Shown in pieces: positions 26,036 to 34,545 of a stretch of DNA of 64,000 bases. The notes below the pieces were generated by a model, which did not search any database, was not told where the DNA came from, and saw only the letters and a program-made list of their open reading frames with translations. Numbering within the stretch: position 1 is the first letter of the stretch; every line of letters starts with the position of its first letter. The DNA is from Pollutimonas sp035515055 (GTDB lineage: Bacteria > Pseudomonadota > Gammaproteobacteria > Burkholderiales > Burkholderiaceae_B), in NCBI GenBank assembly GCA_035515055.1, contig DATJBV010000030.1, positions 14,522 through 78,521 of the forward strand, in the 5' to 3' direction. The position numbers and the translations under genes were made by a program.

Positions 26036-26081
26036 GGCAGGTTCTCTGGCGGTTGGAAAGGCAAGGCAGGTTCGTCTCTAA

Positions 26082-26097
26082 CTATATACCTATATAC
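26082..26097 (+). promoter_or_regulatory. Tandem CTATATAC repeat in the modA promoter region
   Basis: CTATATAC occurs twice head to tail (26082-26089 and 26090-26097), which also makes two TATATA arms around CC. It lies about 55 bases before modA. Half sites of molybdate-regulator ModE boxes are TATAT-rich, so this may be an operator or simply a -10 region; unproven. Confidence 0.35.
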
Positions 26098-26151
26098 TTT
26101 GGGGAAGGAGCGCGGTGCGCGCTCAGGCTTGGCTTGCCAAAAGGAATGGGA

Positions 26152-26904
26152 ATGAAAATACGGGCTCTGCTTGCATCTTCGCTATGCGGCATGCTGGTTG
26201 GCTTCAGCGCCTCCGCCGCCGATCTTCTCGTTTCGGCGGCGTCCAGTCTTTCCAGCGTCGGAACGGCCCTGGCCGTTCAATACCAGAACGATCACCCGGG
26301 CACAAACGTGCTCATGAGCTTTGCCGCCTCCGACGCGGTTCTGCAGCAAATTCAAAATGGCGCGCCCGCCGATATCTTTGCATCGGCGGATCCGGCAGCC
26401 ATGGACAGGGCCGTCGTATCCAAGGCGGTCGAAGCCGCTACGCGCCGTGACTTTGCAAGCAACGACGTCGTCATGGTCGTGCCCATCGATAATCCGGCGA
26501 AGATTTCATCGCTGGCCGACTTGCGCCGGGCCGATGTCAAGCGAATCGCCTTGGGCAATCCCGCGTGGGTGCCGGCGGGGCGGTATAGTCAAGCGGGGCT
26601 CCAGAGTTCCGGCGACTGGGATAACGTGCATAGCAAAGCGGTGCTTAGCCAGAACGTGCGGCAGGCCCTCGACTATGTCGCCCGCGGCGAGGCGCAAGCC
26701 GGGTTCGTATTCGCCACCGACGCGGCGAGCATGCGCGACAAGGTCAAGGTCGTCGGCATATTGCCGACGCCGGAACCTGTGCGATACTCGATTGCGCTGG
26801 TAAATCGCCAGGGACGCCATCCCCAAGCCCAGCCTTTCCTGGACTTCGTCATTTCGCCGCAAGGGCAGGCCATACTCGCCAAGTACGGCTTCAAGGCGCT
26901 CTAA
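26152..26904 (+). CDS. modA: Molybdate ABC transporter substrate-binding protein
   Basis: ModA binds molybdate or tungstate in the periplasm for the ModBC importer. The 250-residue protein has a signal peptide (MKIRALLASSLCGMLVGFSA, cleavage after SASA). It then shows LLVSAASSLSSVGTALAVQY, SFAASDAVLQQIQNGAPADIFASADPAAMD, both anion-binding segments, and ALGNPAWVPAGRYSQ. The frame is open from 26020, but AAGGAA just upstream supports the ATG at 26152 (26146 also possible). It starts the modABC operon. The closest alternative, a sulfate or tungstate binder, cannot be excluded from the sequence, but the modBC neighbours agree with molybdate. Confidence 0.92.
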   Translation: MKIRALLASSLCGMLVGFSASAADLLVSAASSLSSVGTALAVQYQNDHPGTNVLMSFAASDAVLQQIQNGAPADIFASADPAAMDRAVVSKAVEAATRRDFASNDVVMVVPIDNPAKISSLADLRRADVKRIALGNPAWVPAGRYSQAGLQSSGDWDNVHSKAVLSQNVRQALDYVARGEAQAGFVFATDAASMRDKVKVVGILPTPEPVRYSIALVNRQGRHPQAQPFLDFVISPQGQAILAKYGFKAL

Positions 26905-26917
26905 GCTCCCCCTTTGC

Positions 26918-27601
26918 ATGCCGGATTTCATCGTTCCACTTCTTTTGTCCTTGAAAGTCGCCGCCTGGGCGACTCTCTTTGCCTCGATTCTGGGTATTTC
27001 GTTGGCTTTTTTGCTGTCGCGTTGGCGGTCGCCCTGGTCCGATGTCATCGATTCCGTGCTGACCTTGCCGCTGGTTCTGCCGCCGACCGTGATCGGCTAC
27101 TACCTGCTGGTGTTGTTGGGCAGGCGCGGCTGGCTGGGGCAATGGCTGGATCAGTGGGGCGTGCACCTTGTCTTCACATGGCAGGGCGCCGTCATTGCGG
27201 CAAGCATCGTGTCGTTTCCCATGGTCTTGAAATCCGCCAGGGCGGCATTCCAAGACGTAAGCCCGCAGATGGAAGATGCCGCGCGCGTGCTTGGGCTGAC
27301 CACGCCGGCCATTTTCTTTCGGGTCTCGCTGCCTTTGGCGTCGCGCGGCATCGTGGCGGGTATTCTACTGGCGTTCGCGCGCGCGCTGGGCGAGTTTGGC
27401 GCAACGCTGATGATAGCGGGAAGTATTCCGGGCCAAACCCAGACCTTATCCATTGCCATCTACGAAGCGGTGCAGGCCGGCAACGACAATCTGGCGGCCA
27501 GCCTGGTGGGGGTCGTATCGATCACTTGCGTGGTGGTCTTGTGGTCGGCCAGCCGGCTGGCGCCCGGCAAGAGCCGCATGAACGCGGGTGCCAGGCCATG
27601 A
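26918..27601 (+). CDS. modB: Molybdate ABC transporter permease
   Basis: ModB is the inner-membrane channel of the molybdate importer. It has 227 residues and about five to six membrane helices. SLKVAAWATLFASILGISLAF at the N-terminus and TLPLVLPPTVIGYYLLVLLGRRGWLG are ModB-type, and the EAA loop that contacts ModC is EDAARVLGLTTPAIFFRVSLPLA. FARALGEFGATLMIAGSIPGQTQTL follows. It starts 13 bases after modA, and its stop overlaps the modC ATG (ATGA), giving translational coupling. No key part is missing. Confidence 0.94.
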   Translation: MPDFIVPLLLSLKVAAWATLFASILGISLAFLLSRWRSPWSDVIDSVLTLPLVLPPTVIGYYLLVLLGRRGWLGQWLDQWGVHLVFTWQGAVIAASIVSFPMVLKSARAAFQDVSPQMEDAARVLGLTTPAIFFRVSLPLASRGIVAGILLAFARALGEFGATLMIAGSIPGQTQTLSIAIYEAVQAGNDNLAASLVGVVSITCVVVLWSASRLAPGKSRMNAGARP

Positions 27602-28296
27602 GCATTGCCGTACATATACAACGCAAGCTTGTCGCTGGCGCGCGGGAATTTTCGCTGGACATCTGTCTGGAGTCGTCGGCGAAGCGCATTGCCTTGTTCG
27701 GCCCGTCCGGCTCGGGCAAGACCCTGACCATGCAAGCGGTGGCGGGCTTGCTGCGGCCGGATCGCGGCAGCATTGTCATCAACGGAAAGCAATTCTACGA
27801 TTCCGCGCAGGGAATATGGCTGGGACCTCGGCAGCGTCGTATCGCTTACTTATTCCAGGACTATGGCCTTTTTCCGCACCTGACTGTCGCCCAGAACGTG
27901 GCTTTCGGCTTGACGAGCCGATGGTTCAATCCCCGCCGGGGCGCCGTGCCGCCCGCAGCCGCGCACTGGATGGCCAGCTTCGAGCTCGATGCCGTTGCAA
28001 ACAGCTATCCCGCGGAGATCTCCGGGGGACAAAAACAGCGCGTCGCCCTTGCCCGAGCCCTCGCAACCGAACCAGACATGTTGTTGCTGGACGAGCCCCT
28101 TGCCGCGCTCGACGCCGGCCTGCGGACGAAAATGCGCCGCAGGCTGGCTGTCTTGCAGCATCAGCTGGATATTCCTACGATTATCATTACGCACGACCCG
28201 GCCGACGTGCTCGAACTGGCCGATGAAGTCTTCCAGATCCAGAATGGCGGCATTATTGGTTCGTGTTCGCCGCTGGCATTGTCTTCGTCGGCCTGA
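27598..28296 (+). CDS. modC: Molybdate ABC transporter ATP-binding protein, short form without Mop domain
   Basis: ModC supplies ATP hydrolysis for molybdate uptake. The 232-residue protein has all nucleotide-binding motifs: GPSGSGKTLTM (Walker A), YLFQDYGLFPHLTV (Q-loop), ISGGQKQRVALARAL (signature), LLLDEPLAALD (Walker B and D-loop) and IITHDP (H-loop). It ends soon after the H-loop, so the C-terminal Mop/TOBE regulatory domain of the roughly 350-residue E. coli ModC is absent. The reading frame ends in ALSSSA with no sign of a downstream remnant. Loss of Mop should remove molybdate feedback inhibition through that domain; this is inference. Confidence 0.92.
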   Translation: MSIAVHIQRKLVAGAREFSLDICLESSAKRIALFGPSGSGKTLTMQAVAGLLRPDRGSIVINGKQFYDSAQGIWLGPRQRRIAYLFQDYGLFPHLTVAQNVAFGLTSRWFNPRRGAVPPAAAHWMASFELDAVANSYPAEISGGQKQRVALARALATEPDMLLLDEPLAALDAGLRTKMRRRLAVLQHQLDIPTIIITHDPADVLELADEVFQIQNGGIIGSCSPLALSSSA

Positions 28297-28325
28297 CGGC
28301 CGCAACACCCATGGCGCCTTATCAA

Positions 28326-30983
28326 ATGACGACGACTTTCACGACTGTGTCGCTGGCGGATCTTGCCACGCTGGATGCCGGCCGGACCTTGGTGCTGACC
28401 GTCAATAATCGCCTGGCACGCCGCATCGTGGCGGAGATGTCGGCAAGCCTGGGATCCGGCCGCAAGGTAATGGCAGTCCCCGACATCTTGCCTTTGTCCG
28501 CTTGGCTGACGCGCGTGTCCGATCAACTCGCGTTCGTGCCGGAGGCGCGGCTTGCGGCGCACACGGTGGATTCCTTCGGATCCCAGTTTCTGTGGCAGCG
28601 GGTAATCGCTCAAGCCGAGCCGGAGCACGCGCTTCTGGACATCACGCAGGCGGCGCGCCTGGCGGCCGAGGCCGATCGTATTGTCGACGAGTGGCGCATT
28701 GCGGTGGCTCCCGAATTGGAAACCATGGACTATCAGCGCTTCATGGAGTGGCGTGATCGGTATCGGTCCTTATTGTCCGATATGGACATGGACGACAGCA
28801 ATATGGCGTACGAGACCATTTGCCGTTCTATCGAGCAGGGGCTGCTGGAACTGCCATTCCAGGAAATCGTACTTGCCGGATTCAACGATATTTCGCCACG
28901 CTTTGCCAGCCTGATCGCCGCTATGCAAGGTCGTGGCTTCCGATTGCATGTCCTGGAATTGCCGGGTGGAACGGCGACGCAAGTCCAGCGCGTCGCGGCC
29001 CCCGATCCTGACAGCGAATGGCGTATGGCGGCGCAGTGGGCGGCCGAGTGCCTGCGGGCGCATCCCAATGGCCGATACGCCATTGTGGCAGCGCGGCTCG
29101 AGGCGGATGTGGCGCTGGCGCATCGCACACTGCGTGCGACGCTGGACAAAGATACCGCCGATCGGCAAGTGCCGTACAACGTAGCCGTGGCGCGTCCGTT
29201 GTCCGAATGGCCGCTGGCGCGGGCTGCACTGGCTTGGCTCCGGGTCATCGCCCAGTTCGGCCGCGGCGGTCCATGCGCGCCCGCCGATTTGGGGCAGGCC
29301 TTGTTGGCTGGGGGATGCGCGGGCGGAGCCGACGAGGCGCCGGGGCGAGCCATCATCGACGCGCTCTGGCGCAAACGAGCGGTGGTCAAGGTGTCGGAGG
29401 CGGATTTTTCGCGATTACTCTTGCAGCACGCGCCGCAATTGGGCGCGGCCTGGACCGCCTGCGCTGAACGGCGGGCCGCGGAAACGGCCGCAGCCGATGC
29501 AGGCGCATGGTCCAAACGCTATCGCGCTTGGCTGGAGGCCCTGGGTTTTCCGGGCTCCGCCGTACTCGACAGTCATTCGTACCAGGTCATGGATGCCTTC
29601 GACGGGCTGTTGGACCGTTATGCCCGGCAGTCCGTCGCGGTAGGAAGGATAGCCCCGTCCGGCGCTGTCGCCTTGCTGCTGAAGATGGCGCGCGAGACGC
29701 CGTTCCAACCGCAGCGAGATCCCTCGGCGCGCCTGGATGTGCTGGGATTTCTTGAGTCGGAGGGAGGCCGTTGGGATGGGGTATGGGTGTTGGGCTTGAC
29801 CGATGACGTCTTGCCCGCCGTTCCCCGGCCCAACCCGTTCATTCCCCTCGCCGCGCTACGCCAGGCGAACGCGCCGCGCGCAACACCGGATCGCGAGCTC
29901 CATTGGGCGCGCGCCATGTATGCCGCATTGCTGGAATGCGCGCCGCATGTATGGTTAAGTCATGCACAGATGCAGGGAGAAACCGAGTTGCGGCCCAGCC
30001 CTTGCATCGCCGACATTCCTTTGGCTGCTCCCGCCGCTACTCCCGGGCCAGCCACGCCCTGCGTGCTCGAGTATGTGCGCGACGACACCGGCCCGGCACT
30101 GCTGGCGGGCAAGACAACGGCCGGCGGTATCGGCGTGATCGATACCCAGGCGCGCAACCCATTGTGGGCTTTCGTGAAGTACCGGCTGGGCGCAAGCCAA
30201 CTCGGCGACTATGCCGATATTTCCGATCAGAACGCGCGGGGTGTTTTTCTGCATCGCGCAATCGAGCTCGTCTGGCGGCTATTGCCCGACCAAGAGGCGC
30301 TGCGGGCGGCGTATGCGCAGGGCCGTGTGGCCGGCCTGCTCGAACAGGCGGTTGCGCAGGCAGCCGATGAGTGCTTGCAAGACTACGGGGCGGCCCTGCG
30401 TTCGCTCGAGACTAACCGTGCCCTGAAGGTGCTGGATGCCTGGTTGCAATCCGAACTTGCGCGGGCGCCATTCCGGGTTCAAGACGTGGAACAGGAATAT
30501 CAGTGGACGCATGGTCCCCTTCAGTTGAGTCTGCGCCTGGATCGTATCGACGAGTTGCACGATGGCCGCCTGGCTGTCATCGACTATAAATCCGGCGACG
30601 GCAATATTGATCCACGTCCGGACTGGATGCGGCCGCGTCCTGTGGGCCTGCAGCTGCCGTTCTACGCCGCCGTGTTGGCCAAGGAAAGCCATGCGGTCGC
30701 GGCTCTCGTGCTTGCCCGCCTGCATGCGCGCGACGTTCAGGTCAAAGGCTTGGTCGATGGCGACTACAGGTTCGAAGGCCTGGCCACGCTCGATGAGTGG
30801 CCGGCCTTCGCCGGCTATACCTGGGAGCGGCTGATGAACGAGTGGCGCGGCGCCATACAAGGTCTTGCCGAGGAATACGCATCGGGAGTCGCGTGCAATC
30901 GAAGCGCGCGGCCGGACGACATCAAGTATTGCGACGTATTGCCTTTCTTGCGTCTCACCGAGGAATACAAGCATGGTGACTAA
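28326..30983 (+). CDS. AddB-like PD-(D/E)XK nuclease, probable DNA repair protein
   Basis: This 885-residue protein resembles the betaproteobacterial AddB-like repair proteins that pair with a UvrD-type helicase. The N-terminal part (TLVLTVNNRLARRIVAEMSA) looks like an inactivated helicase fold, as in AddB. The C-terminal RecB-like nuclease has GVFLHRAIELVW, LRLDRIDEL and VIDYKSG. The Fe-S motif expected near the end is eroded: only one cysteine of the usual CxYCxxxxLC pattern remains (IKYCDVLPFLR), with another lone Cys upstream. No good ribosome site is seen; ATGs at 28311 and 28263 are alternatives, the latter overlapping modC. It overlaps the helicase gene by 11 bases. Confidence 0.82.
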   Translation: MTTTFTTVSLADLATLDAGRTLVLTVNNRLARRIVAEMSASLGSGRKVMAVPDILPLSAWLTRVSDQLAFVPEARLAAHTVDSFGSQFLWQRVIAQAEPEHALLDITQAARLAAEADRIVDEWRIAVAPELETMDYQRFMEWRDRYRSLLSDMDMDDSNMAYETICRSIEQGLLELPFQEIVLAGFNDISPRFASLIAAMQGRGFRLHVLELPGGTATQVQRVAAPDPDSEWRMAAQWAAECLRAHPNGRYAIVAARLEADVALAHRTLRATLDKDTADRQVPYNVAVARPLSEWPLARAALAWLRVIAQFGRGGPCAPADLGQALLAGGCAGGADEAPGRAIIDALWRKRAVVKVSEADFSRLLLQHAPQLGAAWTACAERRAAETAAADAGAWSKRYRAWLEALGFPGSAVLDSHSYQVMDAFDGLLDRYARQSVAVGRIAPSGAVALLLKMARETPFQPQRDPSARLDVLGFLESEGGRWDGVWVLGLTDDVLPAVPRPNPFIPLAALRQANAPRATPDRELHWARAMYAALLECAPHVWLSHAQMQGETELRPSPCIADIPLAAPAATPGPATPCVLEYVRDDTGPALLAGKTTAGGIGVIDTQARNPLWAFVKYRLGASQLGDYADISDQNARGVFLHRAIELVWRLLPDQEALRAAYAQGRVAGLLEQAVAQAADECLQDYGAALRSLETNRALKVLDAWLQSELARAPFRVQDVEQEYQWTHGPLQLSLRLDRIDELHDGRLAVIDYKSGDGNIDPRPDWMRPRPVGLQLPFYAAVLAKESHAVAALVLARLHARDVQVKGLVDGDYRFEGLATLDEWPAFAGYTWERLMNEWRGAIQGLAEEYASGVACNRSARPDDIKYCDVLPFLRLTEEYKHGD

Positions 30984-33900
30984 ACAGCCCAGCGACGCAG
31001 CGGTGCGCGCACTTGCGATCGATCCCGCCCAGTCTTTTCTTATTCAGGCGCCAGCGGGTTCGGGCAAGACCGAACTCCTGACCGATCGTATCCTGGCTCT
31101 GCTTGCCACTGTCAGCCGGCCAGAGGAAATCGTGGCGATCACGTTCACACGCAAGGCGGCCGCGGAAATGCATACGCGCGTCTTGGCGAAACTGCGGGCG
31201 GGCCTGGGGCCGTGTCCGCCCGAGGAGTACAAGCGCCGCAGTTGGGAACTGGCGTGCAAGGCCATGGAACGCGACGCTGAACTGGGCTGGAATCTTTTGC
31301 AATACCCCGCACGCCTGAGCATACGGACCATCGATTCCTTTTGCACGTATCTGGTCCGGTCGATGCCGTGGCTCAGTTCGTTGGGCGGCCTGCCGGCAAT
31401 TGCCGAAAATGCGGGCGAACATTATCTGGCGGCGGCCAAGGCCACGCTGGCCATGGCCGACGAGAACGAATCTGTTGCGAATCTGATTGCGCACCTGGAT
31501 GTCAATATACCGGCCGCCCAGGATTTATTGGCTGGCATGCTGGCCGGGCGCGATCACTGGCTGCCGTTGTTGTCGGGCGGCGCAGACATCGACCGCTTGC
31601 TTGGGAATTTGGACAGCGCCATTGAAGCCGATTTGCGGCAGTTGGCGGCCGCCATGCCCCCGGGGTGGGCGAGCTCGCTGGCGCCGCCGCTTGCCCGGGC
31701 CGCGACCGTGTTGGCCGATGGCGGCGCGGATCCCGATCTTTGTGTCTTGCACGACTGGACGGGCGAGCCGTTGGGGACGGACGTTTATTGTCTTGCGCAA
31801 TGGCAGGCATTGGCCGGCGCCTTATTGACAGGGACGAACACACTTAGGCGTACCGTCACGATACGCCAGGGATTCGAACCCAAATCCGCCTATAAAGACG
31901 AGTTCCTGGGTTGGCTGAAGTCGGTTCCGGATACGGAGCCGTGGATAACCGGGCTGGCCGATATCAAAACGGCGCCGCGCGAGGGCTATACCGGCGAGCA
32001 GCACGAAATCCTGCGCGTGCTGATTGAGGTCCTGTGGCTGGCTGCCGCGCAACTCCACCTGCGGTTCACGGAAACCGCCGAGGTCGACTTCACCGAGATA
32101 TCGCGACGCGCCTTGCAGGCGCTGGGTCCGGCCGACGAGCCCAGCGACTTGTTGCTGGCGCTGGACACGGTCTTCAGGCACATTCTCGTCGACGAATTCC
32201 AGGATACCAGCCAGTCGCAAATTGAACTTTTGGAGCGGCTTACGTCGGGGTGGATGCGCGGCGATGGCCGCACCCTGTTCCTGGTCGGCGATCCCATGCA
32301 GTCCATCTACCGTTTTCGCAAGGCCGAGGTCGGCTTGTTTCTACGGGTAAAGGAACATGGCTTGGGCGACGTAAGCCTGACGCCGCTGGAGTTGACAGAC
32401 AATTTCCGCTCGCAGGCGGGGCTGGTCGACTGGGTAAATACAACCTGCCTGCCCATCTTCCCCAAAGAAGACGATCCGGGCCTGGGCGCAATAAAGTACA
32501 CGCGCTCGGCCGCCTTCAAGCCCGGCGTGGAAGGCTTGGCTGTCGAGCTCCATCCCGTGTGGACATGCAAGGCGAATCAGGACGACGATGCGGACGCGCA
32601 CGCGGCCACTGCCGAATCAATCGCCATACAGCTCGCCAAAGAGGCCTTGTCGCGTCATCCCGACAGCGAGCATCCGGTGGCAATACTGGTGCGTGCCCGA
32701 ACGCACCTGGACAGTATCGTGCATCGCCTCGCGCAAGAGAATATTCCATGCCGGGCCGTGGAACTCGTCTCGCTGAGATCGCGCCAGGTGGTCGTGGATT
32801 TGGCCCAGCTGGCCCGCGCGTTGTCTCACCCGGCGGATCGGCTGGCGTGGCTTTCCGTCCTGCGCTCGCCGCTTTGCGGCCTGAGCCTTGATAGCCTGCA
32901 CGCCTTGTGCGGCGCCGACTTGCACTCGACCATCCCCGCGCTGCTGGCTCGCTGGGTAGGGCGGCATACCGCTGCCGATAGTGATTCCAGCGCCGAAGCC
33001 AGGCGCTTGCTTCATGCCGGCAGCGTCCTGCTCGACAACGGCAATGCCTCTGGCGCTGTCCCATTCGCCGCATGGCTGGCCGACTGCTGGGAGCGCCTGG
33101 GCGGGGCAGCCGTCTACAGCAGCGCGAGCGATGTGGCCGATGCGGAACAGCTCTTGCGCCTTATCGAAAGCATGGCGCCTTATGGAAACCTGGATCCTGT
33201 CGAGCTGGACGAGCGCCTGGAGAAGCTCTATGCCGCCCCGAGCGGCAGCGGCCCGGCCGTCGAGGTCATGACCATACACAAGTCGAAGGGAATGGAGTTC
33301 GACACGGTCATCCTGGCCGGATTGCACCGCCGCCCCAAGGGCGATACCGCGCCACTGATGCGCTTCGAGTATAGCGGCGGCGAACTGCTATTGGGCCCGA
33401 TCAAACATAAGGTATCCGAGGATCATGATCCCGTCTCCGTCTACCTGGCCAACCGCGACAGGAAGCGGGCGGCGTACGAAGCGGACCGCCTTCTGTATGT
33501 GGCCCTTACGCGTGCACGGGAACAGCTGCATCTTATCGGCCTCGTCGAGCTCGATGAGGGCGGGACCGCCAAGAAACCCGCGTCGGCGTCCTTGCTGGGA
33601 AGGCTGTGGGAACACATGCCCATCCCGCAGCCTCCCGGGTTGGAGGAAATCGGTGCGGCCAGTATAGGCGCGCCTGGCGCCACAACGCTGCCGGACGCGC
33701 CCGGGCGGCTGCTGGTTCGCCAGCCAGCGTCAGCGCTGCCGGACGTGAAGGCGGTGCGTGCGCCGCATGGCGGGGCCAGCCCCTGGCACTGGCGTTCGGA
33801 CGTCGTGCCGGAGGCTGTCATAGGCACGGTTGCCCATGCCTGGCTGGAACGCATAGGAACGGAGGGCGTCGATAGCTGGCCGACGGCGCGGGTGGACGAG

Positions 33901-34308
33901 TGCCTGCCTGTTTTCCGCCGCCAGCTCAGCCGCGCCGGGCTGGCCGATACAGAGGTCGATGCGGCGGCGCAGGTATTGCGCGAGACTCTCGTCGCCACGC
34001 TGGATAGTCCCAAGGGAAAGTGGCTGTTGTGGGCGGCGCGGGCCCATCGTGAGTGGGCATTGCTCGACATCAGCGGACGGGTGTCCGTGATCGACTTGGC
34101 GATCTCGCAAGAGCAGGACTGGCTGGTGGTGGATTACAAGACCGGCGTACCTCGCGCCGACGAACCGGTCGACGTATTCGCCGGGCGTATGCGCGAGCGG
34201 TATCGCGAACAAATCGAACGTTATTGCGGGCATGTCAGCGCGCTGGACGGACGCCCGGCGCGCGGCGCCCTATACTTCCCGCGAGCCGATGTCTGGGTCG
34301 AGTATTAA
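30973..34308 (+). CDS. UvrD/AddA-like helicase-nuclease (double-strand break repair)
   Basis: This 1111-residue superfamily 1 helicase with a C-terminal RecB-type nuclease would process double-strand ends together with the AddB-like neighbour. Motif I is IQAPAGSGKTELLTDRI, Ia ITFTRKAAAEM, II VDEFQDTSQSQI, III LVGDPMQSIYRFRKAE, IV LTDNFRSQ, V TIHKSKGMEFDTVIL and VI VALTRAREQL. The nuclease part shows GTVAHAWLERIG, VIDLAI and VVDYKTG. GAGGA at 30959-30963 sits before the ATG at 30973, supporting this start over an in-frame upstream Met. AddA is the nearest model; the fused nuclease makes UvrD or Rep unlikely. No RecC or RecD partner is visible here. Confidence 0.88.
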   Translation: MVTKQPSDAAVRALAIDPAQSFLIQAPAGSGKTELLTDRILALLATVSRPEEIVAITFTRKAAAEMHTRVLAKLRAGLGPCPPEEYKRRSWELACKAMERDAELGWNLLQYPARLSIRTIDSFCTYLVRSMPWLSSLGGLPAIAENAGEHYLAAAKATLAMADENESVANLIAHLDVNIPAAQDLLAGMLAGRDHWLPLLSGGADIDRLLGNLDSAIEADLRQLAAAMPPGWASSLAPPLARAATVLADGGADPDLCVLHDWTGEPLGTDVYCLAQWQALAGALLTGTNTLRRTVTIRQGFEPKSAYKDEFLGWLKSVPDTEPWITGLADIKTAPREGYTGEQHEILRVLIEVLWLAAAQLHLRFTETAEVDFTEISRRALQALGPADEPSDLLLALDTVFRHILVDEFQDTSQSQIELLERLTSGWMRGDGRTLFLVGDPMQSIYRFRKAEVGLFLRVKEHGLGDVSLTPLELTDNFRSQAGLVDWVNTTCLPIFPKEDDPGLGAIKYTRSAAFKPGVEGLAVELHPVWTCKANQDDDADAHAATAESIAIQLAKEALSRHPDSEHPVAILVRARTHLDSIVHRLAQENIPCRAVELVSLRSRQVVVDLAQLARALSHPADRLAWLSVLRSPLCGLSLDSLHALCGADLHSTIPALLARWVGRHTAADSDSSAEARRLLHAGSVLLDNGNASGAVPFAAWLADCWERLGGAAVYSSASDVADAEQLLRLIESMAPYGNLDPVELDERLEKLYAAPSGSGPAVEVMTIHKSKGMEFDTVILAGLHRRPKGDTAPLMRFEYSGGELLLGPIKHKVSEDHDPVSVYLANRDRKRAAYEADRLLYVALTRAREQLHLIGLVELDEGGTAKKPASASLLGRLWEHMPIPQPPGLEEIGAASIGAPGATTLPDAPGRLLVRQPASALPDVKAVRAPHGGASPWHWRSDVVPEAVIGTVAHAWLERIGTEGVDSWPTARVDECLPVFRRQLSRAGLADTEVDAAAQVLRETLVATLDSPKGKWLLWAARAHREWALLDISGRVSVIDLAISQEQDWLVVDYKTGVPRADEPVDVFAGRMRERYREQIERYCGHVSALDGRPARGALYFPRADVWVEY

Positions 34309-34347
34309 GCGGGCAGGCCACGCCGGCCAAAGCGCCGCGCGACGGCG

Positions 34348-34376
34348 TGACGCTACTTGCCAACTCCTGTTAAACT
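34348..34376 (+). promoter_or_regulatory. Candidate promoter of the 4.5S RNA gene
   Basis: TGACGC (34348-34353) and TAAACT (34371-34376) are 17 bases apart, and the latter lies seven bases before the predicted RNA start. Matches to -35 and -10 consensus are partial. Confidence 0.4.
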
Positions 34377-34383
34377 GCTTGCT

Positions 34384-34478
34384 GGCGGGCCCCTTCGCAT
34401 GGTTCGGCGGTGAATCTGGTCAGGTCGGGAACGAAGCAGCCACAGTCGCTCAGAATCAGTGCCGAAGTCAGGCTCGCC
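34384..34478 (+). ncRNA. ffs: 4.5S RNA (bacterial signal recognition particle RNA)
   Basis: The RNA guides ribosomes making membrane proteins to FtsY through Ffh. The diagnostic apical block is GGTCAGGTCGGGAACGAAGC, running on to AGCC (34418-34441), a near copy of the SRP RNA domain IV loop and symmetric bulge. The outer ends GGCGGGCC (34384-34391) and GGCTCGCC (34471-34478) pair with one G-U. Size is about 95 bases, slightly under the E. coli form. It lies directly before dnaX-ybaB-recR, the order found in many proteobacteria. The exact ends are estimated from the pairing. Confidence 0.9.
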
Positions 34479-34545
34479 TCTTCAATCGCCGAATCCGGTA
34501 CACTTTTTGTTTATCGTTTGAGAGCTTCCGGCTTACATTCCCTGA

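Noticed and set aside
26082..26097. A confirmed ModE box at the tandem CTATATAC repeat.
   Set aside because: Only the TATAT-like halves are suggestive; the flanking bases and spacing do not clearly match, so it is kept only as a weak regulatory candidate.
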